From Candidatus Uhrbacteria bacterium (GTDB lineage: Bacteria; Patescibacteriota; Patescibacteriia; UBA9934), in NCBI GenBank assembly GCA_030688135.1, contig JAUYIW010000077.1, positions 1 through 18,199 of the forward strand: a DNA stretch of 18,199 nucleotides, written 5' to 3'. Below the pieces are notes generated by a model that saw nothing but the letters and a program-made list of their open reading frames with translations, was not told where the DNA came from and did no database searches. The position numbers and the translations under genes were made by a program. Below, piece after piece: positions 14,793 through 18,199 of the stretch (positions are counted from its first letter, which is position 1; each line of letters opens with the position of its first letter).

Positions 14793-15209
14793 CTAGTCTT
14801 CGCACTCAAGCACCAGCAGTTCCCTGCGGTGTTTTGCGCGCTCACGACCCCTCCTACGTTCCTCTTTTCGGCGCTCCATTTGGCGCTCGATCCCGGGAGG
14901 AACAACCCGGGGATTCTTGCGTGGATGTCTGACACCACCAGCCTGCGCTTCCTCCTCTCGCATTTCTGCGTTCGGAAGTCTGCGCCGCTGGCGTTTGATT
15001 GGACGAGGCATTGCCTGGTCCCTCTCCCACCTTCTTCCGCAACACTTGCTGCAGGGGCAGGAGTCATTGTGCCAGTCCTCAATGAAGTCCATGTAGCCGT
15101 ACTCGCCGACTACGTCAGATTCATCAAGGTTGTCCGCAAAGGACAGTGTAATAGCAGGTATTGACCCATCCTGCTTTTGGGGGGTTTTACCCCTTCTCGA
15201 TCCACCCAT
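14793..15209 (-). CDS. Gene C: small basic protein with a CxCxxCC motif, unknown function
   Basis: I do not recognise a family. The 138-residue product starts MGGSRRGKTPQKQD. Its middle (about 18-48) is acidic and contains DNLDESDVVGEYGYMDFIEDWHND. Then comes C51-P-C53-S-K-C56-C57, with His47 nearby, a possible metal site. Residues 58-133 are very rich in Arg, Lys and Glu and probably helical or nucleic-acid binding; the end is ELLVLECED. The ATG at 15209 is chosen for AAGGAGG 4 nt upstream, while a GTG reading to 15281 lacks such support. Codon use is GC-rich compared with rpsO and pnp. It is the last gene of a unit with genes B and A and is followed by hairpins and a terminator. It is not a typical SEC-C motif, whose order of residues differs. 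Confidence 0.62.
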   Translation of the reverse strand: MGGSRRGKTPQKQDGSIPAITLSFADNLDESDVVGEYGYMDFIEDWHNDSCPCSKCCGRRWERDQAMPRPIKRQRRRLPNAEMREEEAQAGGVRHPRKNPRVVPPGIERQMERRKEERRRGRERAKHRRELLVLECED

Positions 15210-15807
15210 AACTCCTCCTTTGTAAGAGTTGGGCAAGAATGAGAAATATTGCCAATCACCTCCTATTAGGTAAATTGCCACTCAATCTGGCCAGTCCAGG
15301 CGAGCGACTAGTTCCATTAACCTGGCAAGGGTTGAAGGACCTCCGTAAGCTAAAAGCTCAAACCTATTAGCTAATAAACTACGGAGGGCGCCCGATCAAA
15401 CAGAAGATCGGGCGAGTCCTACGGTCCGGCAATATCTTACCTAGCCATTCCGCAGGATTAGGGAAACGTCCCTGGGCGCCGTCGGCGAGCTCGCCAACTA
15501 ACAACTGGTGTTTCCATCAGTCGCTACAGATAGTTCTATGAACTACTGCTTGTTTCCTTTCCGCTATGGAGAACCGGTAAGCATATGTGCAGATCAGTGG
15601 CGGCTGATCCGGAGGAGAGTATGGGCTCCCCACCCCTATTGAATGACTGTGCGCATATACGCGCAGCTCCTTTGCCTTTTTGGCTGTTAAGAGTCGTCCG
15701 TTTTAGCTTCATCTCCCCCCGCATTCATTATACAACAGCATAATAATTGTGGGGGGACGAGGACCTGGGATCATATATATGATTCCCCAGGTTCTCGTAC
15801 GTGCGGT
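15210..15807 (-). ncRNA. Densely folded non-coding region between genes B and C
   Basis: About 600 nt without a convincing gene but full of stems: CCTCCGTA/TACGGAGG (15340-15347 with 15380-15387), a 9-bp stem CGCCCGATC/GATCGGGCG with loop AAACAGAA (15389-15414), the palindrome GGCGAGCTCGCC (15484-15495), TAGTTC/GAACTA (15531-15545), GATCAG/CTGATC (15592-15609), a 7-bp stem 15647-15666, GCC/GGC with a T5 loop (15674-15684), and TCCCCC/GGGGGA arms (15714-15757). A TATAAT reads on the minus strand near 15728, without a good -35. It may be a separate RNA or a long untranslated part of the A-B-C transcript. I could not match it to RNase P, tmRNA, a group I or group II intron, or a known riboswitch. 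Confidence 0.5.
15758..15797 (-). repeat. Long hairpin just after gene B
   Basis: Arms of about 15 pairs (CGAG.ACCTGGG..ATCAT) close on a short ATAT loop, 10 nt after the gene B stop. No T run follows on the minus strand. Confidence 0.65.
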
Positions 15808-16296
15808 TTACGAGGCTTGATTGCCCTTCTTCACCGCGGTCATCTTTTTCAGCCCGATCGCCTTGTTTGGCTGGCGCCGGGCCTGCTCGAGCTCGCGCTG
15901 GCGCTGGCGCTGGGCCTGCTTTACGAGGCCGTTTGCCTCGGCCTGGAGCGCGCTGGCCTTTTGGGCCTGGGCGCTTGCGACTCGGCGCAGGCGCGCGACG
16001 TTTCGCGCTACCTGCTCGGCGCTCGGCAGTCCGCCGTTCTCGCCGAGCACGCGCTCGGACTGGAGCACTTTGTGGCCGGCGTCGTGCGCAACCTGTAGAC
16101 GCTCGGCAAGCGCGAACTCTTTCGAGTTCACGGCGGTCGTGAGAGCCGTGGCGAACCCGAGCACGGCCGGTGCCGTAGCCTCGAGCGCGTTGGCGCGGTC
16201 GGCGAACCGACTCGCTTCGGCTCTGAGCTTGTTGACCATCAGCGCCATGGCCTTCACGCTTTCCTCGATCTTGGCCGTATCCTGTTCCTTCTTCAT
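15808..16296 (-). CDS. Gene B: Ala/Arg-rich coiled-coil protein, unknown function
   Basis: I do not recognise a family. The 162-residue product (MKKEQDTAKIEESVKAMALM...) is almost wholly helical in appearance and low in complexity. Ala, Arg, Gln, Glu and Leu recur in heptad-like patterns, especially at 1-80 and 92-146 (ARLRRVASAQAQKASALQAE), with a short break at GENGGLPS. It has no Cys, Trp or Tyr, no signal peptide and no membrane segment, and ends in a lysine-rich tail. The ATG at 16296 is chosen because AGGAG lies 6-7 nt upstream; ATGs at 16314 and beyond have poorer signals. The GC content, highest in the window, and the clear SD contrast with the core genes. It follows gene A after a 137-nt stretch made almost entirely of hairpins. 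A structural or nucleic-acid-associated role is only a guess. Confidence 0.65.
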   Translation of the reverse strand: MKKEQDTAKIEESVKAMALMVNKLRAEASRFADRANALEATAPAVLGFATALTTAVNSKEFALAERLQVAHDAGHKVLQSERVLGENGGLPSAEQVARNVARLRRVASAQAQKASALQAEANGLVKQAQRQRQRELEQARRQPNKAIGLKKMTAVKKGNQAS

Positions 16297-16433
16297 GGTT
16301 TTCTCCTGGGCCATTGGCCCGGTTTTTTTGTTGATGGGACACCTTTGTGTCCACACGAAATTTCTAACTAAGGTTAGGAACTTTGTGTGGACGGGGACCC
16401 TTAGATTTTACTCCAAGGGTCCCCACGCTTCGC
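16297..16433 (-). repeat. Four consecutive hairpins between genes A and B
   Basis: Reading the minus strand: GGGGACCCTT/AAGGGTCCCC; a 44-nt imperfect stem GTCCACAC...GTGTGGAC whose apex is CTAAC-CTTA-GTTAG; GGACAC/GTGTCC; and GGGCCA/TGGCCC next to the gene B SD. Little sequence remains unpaired, so the spacer looks built to fold. Confidence 0.7.
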
Positions 16434-16826
16434 TCAGCAGGCCATTTTGCCAAACCGCCTTTCGCGGTCAAGCTTGTCGGCCTGTTCGTCGAGCGCTCGT
16501 GCTCGGCGCTGAAGAGATTCGATCATGCGATCGAGTGTCTCAACCGCTCCTGGCACGCACTCAAACCGTCTGTTTACGAATTTGCGTTGTCGCATTTCGT
16601 CTCGTAGCTCAAGGATCGCTTCTGCGTCCTCGAGACGGGCGCGGTGACCTTCGTAGTCTCCATTCGCCTTGGCCTTATTGGCCATCTCAACCATTTCGCT
16701 GAATTTGGCATGGAAGTTCGGCGCGATTGAGAGTCCGTAACGCAATCGCGTTTCGAGCTCGCGCGCGTCTCCTCGGACGCGCGCGGCCTGACATCTCATC
16801 GAATCCGATGGATCGTATTGTTTCAT
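16434..16826 (-). CDS. Gene A: small charged helical protein, unknown function
   Basis: I do not recognise a family. The 130-residue product MKQYDPSDSMRCQAARVRGDARELETRL... is very rich in Arg, Glu and Ala, with heptad-like helices at about 13-75 and 92-122. It has Cys12, Cys90 and a final Cys130 but no recognisable metal motif, no signal peptide and no membrane segment. The ATG at 16826 has a perfect AGGAGG 5 nt upstream. It is the only gene here that ends in TGA. Its composition (GC-rich, Arg/Ala-rich) matches gene B and differs from the core genes, which suggests a shared foreign origin. It is the first gene of the A-B-C unit, with a two-way terminator upstream. A coiled-coil interaction with gene B is conceivable but untested. 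Confidence 0.65.
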   Translation of the reverse strand: MKQYDPSDSMRCQAARVRGDARELETRLRYGLSIAPNFHAKFSEMVEMANKAKANGDYEGHRARLEDAEAILELRDEMRQRKFVNRRFECVPGAVETLDRMIESLQRRARALDEQADKLDRERRFGKMAC

Positions 16827-16949
16827 TTCAACCTCCTGAGCAAAAAGCTCATAGTATTTTTCAATCAGAGCGTCCGGTTCAATAAATTGAGCCGGATAGC
16901 ACTCATTGAAAATATAAGGTACAACCTCAGCCTTGCGAGTTACAAAGCG
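16827..16949 (-). promoter_or_regulatory. Leader and probable promoter region of gene A
   Basis: It holds a near-perfect palindrome at 16874-16895 (CCGG.TCAAT-AA-ATTGA.CCGG), and a small hairpin GAGC/GCTC with a five-base loop (16837-16849) directly before the AGGAGG. TATATT near 16907 may be a -10, but no good -35 could be assigned. Confidence 0.35.
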
Positions 16950-16950
16950 A

Positions 16951-16998
16951 AAAGGCGGGCGTGGAGACCTGTTGATAGATCTCCAAACCCGCCTTTTT
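16951..16998. terminator. Two-way terminator at the right edge of the GC-rich unit
   Basis: Paired GGCGGG/CCCGCC (16954-16959 with 16988-16993) and TGGAGA/TCTCCA (16962-16967 with 16980-16985) are followed by TTTTT on the plus strand and TTTT on the minus strand. It insulates gene A from the recombinase side. Confidence 0.75.
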
Positions 16999-17131
16999 GA
17001 GGATATTTGCTCAATCCAATATTTGGGTGCGGTTTAGCTTCTCTCACGGGGTCAATGAATTAAAGTGAATCAATCCAGTAATCCCAGCTAATTTGTGAAC
17101 GTATTACTATATCACATTTTAGCGCTTTTGT

Positions 17132-17153
17132 CAACCCCTGGGGTTGGCCTTTT
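17132..17153. repeat. Solitary REP-like palindrome related to the RAYT ends
   Basis: CAACCCC-T-GGGGTTGG plus CCTTTTG. It matches the palindrome and flank at 5682-5704 except for the central base. No transposase gene is next to it, so it looks like a non-autonomous copy dispersed by the RAYT protein. Confidence 0.8.
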
Positions 17154-17206
17154 GGCTAAGATTAGCAAGATTATTAAAATAATGATTTGTTATTTGCTAT
17201 GTTTTT

Positions 17207-17305
17207 GTAGGGGCAGGTCTTGTACCCGCCCGCCTGCAAGGTGGCTCGTGAGGCAAAAGGGTTTTCACGAGGTTTAAAAGGGCACCCACAAGGGGATGCC
17301 CCTAC
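17207..17305. repeat. 99-bp MITE-like element
   Basis: Nine-base inverted ends GTAGGGGCA/TGCCCCTAC; subterminal ACCCGCCC and GGGCACCC; an inner hairpin CTCGTGA/TCACGAG. It has no coding capacity. A partial relative of one end is at 14565-14587. Similar GTAGGGGC-ended repeats are widespread in bacteria. Confidence 0.7.
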
Positions 17306-17341
17306 GATATTTATCTACTTCGGCTTTTCGCTTATGTGTCG

Positions 17342-17470
17342 TATAATATGAAGTGACTAGCACGCGTTCAAACGTAAAAAGCGTTAAACGACGCAACTCA
17401 GATTAAATTCGTTGGTTAAACAATTTTAACGAATTAGGTAAGAGCGCTTGTCTAATGATTTAACGAATTC
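17342..17470 (+). promoter_or_regulatory. Promoter and repeat-rich leader of the recombinase gene
   Basis: A perfect TATAAT lies at 17342-17347 with only a weak -35, leaving a leader of about 135 nt. The leader holds an 11-bp direct repeat TTTAACGAATT (17425-17435 and 17459-17469) and an inverted AATTCGTT (17406-17413), plus CGTTCAAACG and CGTTAAACG. These could be operator or recombinase-binding sites. Confidence 0.45.
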
Positions 17471-17487
17471 AACTATTGTAAGTAAAT

Positions 17488-18199
17488 ATGGCAAAGAAAT
17501 CCGTAATCGATAAATACATAAAACAATTTTTAGAGTACCTAGAAGTTGAACGAGGTCGAACTGTACGCACAGTTAGCAATTATCATTTTTATCTAACTCG
17601 ATTTTCTGATTGGGCCGGACATCCTAATCCTGGGAATATTACACTTGATATGGTTCGCAAGTATAGGCTTTACTTAAACCGTGATATTGAAGGACGCGAC
17701 GACATTAGCTTAAAAAAGAGCACTCAGAATTATCACCTTATTGCACTGCGTAGCTTTTTAAAGTATTTACAAAAATGTGATGTTAAGTGTCTCTCTCCTC
17801 AGAAGATTGAATTGGCAAAACAAGGAACAAGAAGCGTGGCATTTTTGGAACCAGATGAATTAGCAAGACTTCGTAATGCACCAGATGATACACCCGGCAT
17901 TATCGGACTTCGCGACAGAGCTATTATTGAAATGCTATTTGCTAGCGGTATGCGAGTTTCAGAATTATCAAACTTAAAAATCGATCAGATCAATTTAAAG
18001 CGCGATGAGTTTACAGTAAAGGGTAAAGGTAGCAAGCACCGAGTTGTGTTTTTGTCAGACGATGCTAAAAAAGCACTAAGGGAATATTTGGCAAAACGTC
18101 GCGACACGTCACCTTATTTGTTTGTAAGTCATGACAGAGCCAAAAATGGACGCGAGGCAAATGCGCTTACGCCAAGATCCATTCAGCGAACAATAGAAA
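17488..18199 (+). CDS. Tyrosine recombinase XerC/XerD family (partial, runs off the window)
   Basis: The visible 237 residues start MAKKSVIDKYIKQFLEYLEVERGRTVRTVSNYHF. Residues about 1-110 are the SAM-like core-binding domain, which contacts the DNA arms. The catalytic domain follows, with the first catalytic Arg in ASGMRVSEL and the conserved Lys hairpin VKGKGSKHR. The HxxR, His and nucleophile Tyr motifs lie beyond 18199. The even match to the Xer pattern fits chromosome-dimer resolution at dif, but the visible part does not exclude an integrase role. An integron-integrase insertion would lie in the missing part. The ATG at 17488 has no clear SD. It reads away from the GC-rich unit. Confidence 0.88.
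   Translation, partial: MAKKSVIDKYIKQFLEYLEVERGRTVRTVSNYHFYLTRFSDWAGHPNPGNITLDMVRKYRLYLNRDIEGRDDISLKKSTQNYHLIALRSFLKYLQKCDVKCLSPQKIELAKQGTRSVAFLEPDELARLRNAPDDTPGIIGLRDRAIIEMLFASGMRVSELSNLKIDQINLKRDEFTVKGKGSKHRVVFLSDDAKKALREYLAKRRDTSPYLFVSHDRAKNGREANALTPRSIQRTIE

Larger units (their letters stand above)
16999..17341. other. Non-coding stretch with REP-like and MITE-like repeats
   Basis: No gene is supported. 16999-17131 shows nothing recognisable. The rest carries the two repeats listed separately (17132-17153 and 17207-17305), then AT-rich DNA leading to the recombinase promoter. Confidence 0.5.

Noticed and set aside
15536..15724. Minus-strand 62-codon ORF right after a TATAAT
   Set aside because: The first ATG is too close to the -10 and has no SD. 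The peptide (KGKGAARIC..., SSSS end) has no recognisable features and the DNA is explained by hairpins.
15621..15743. Plus-strand 40-codon ORF with GGAGG 5 nt before its ATG
   Set aside because: It is opposite to the surrounding transcription unit, its SD sits inside a hairpin, and no plus-strand promoter is visible. It is kept only as a remote possibility.
15290..15757. Group I intron, hammerhead ribozyme or cobalamin riboswitch
   Set aside because: Short look-alikes (TAATCCTGCGG, AAGATATTGCC, CTGATGGAAAC, CCGCCACTG) are present, but the ordered cores of these RNAs cannot be assembled from them.
16350..16393. attC recombination site
   Set aside because: CTAAC-CTTA-GTTAG is at the hairpin apex, not at the base, and does not satisfy RYYYAAC/GTTRRRY. 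The other hairpins do not share it.
15801..16702. Long plus-strand ORFs of 93-293 codons opposite genes A and B
   Set aside because: These are mirror frames of GC-rich coding DNA, without SDs, while genes A and B have correct SDs and coherent helical composition.
1..18199. CRISPR array, tRNA or rRNA genes
   Set aside because: No regularly spaced repeats, no cloverleaf with a T-loop and anticodon arm, and no rRNA signature sequence was found on either strand.

Overview
The window is bacterial chromosome. It is most consistent with a Patescibacteria/CPR genome of the Parcubacteria kind. That assignment is inferred from compact genes, mostly absent Shine-Dalgarno (SD) sequences on the core genes, a CPR-style asparaginyl-tRNA synthetase, a RAYT transposase with palindromic REP-like repeats, and the gene sets dksA-like/lspA/comM and rpsO/NYN/pnp. 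It is not proven by a phylogenetic marker. Core genes end in TAA or TAG and the standard code works throughout.

Layout, left to right. At 1-50 the terminator of an off-window plus-strand gene faces hppA, a K+-independent-type H+-pyrophosphatase on the minus strand. From a divergent promoter region (2085-2350) a LysM/M23 cell-wall peptidase is read to the right. Then follow, all on the minus strand, asnS, a tiny ClpX-type zinc-finger protein, a RAYT transposon inserted behind comM, and an apparent operon dksA-like/lspA/comM. Next come a strongly structured RNA of about 380 nt with its own near-consensus promoter and terminator (8985-9364), and an AT-rich stretch with three exact DnaA-box matches (9401-9510), a candidate replication origin. 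Further right is an RNA-metabolism cluster: rpsO, a NYN-domain nuclease gene, pnp and an unknown single-span membrane protein.

The stretch 14600-17000 differs from the rest. Three small, visibly GC-rich minus-strand genes with strong SD sequences (called A, B and C here, right to left) encode charged, helix-forming or Cys-containing proteins of no family I recognise. They are separated by long hairpins and by a densely folded non-coding region of about 500 nt, and bounded by a two-way terminator on the right and a strong terminator on the left. This looks like an acquired transcription unit. To its right lie REP-like and MITE-like repeats and the start of a XerC/XerD-type tyrosine recombinase that runs off the window.

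The most promising undescribed items are the promoter-to-terminator structured RNA at 8985-9364, its neighbouring DnaA-box cluster, and the GC-rich three-gene unit with its embedded folded RNA. No tRNA, rRNA or CRISPR array is visible.
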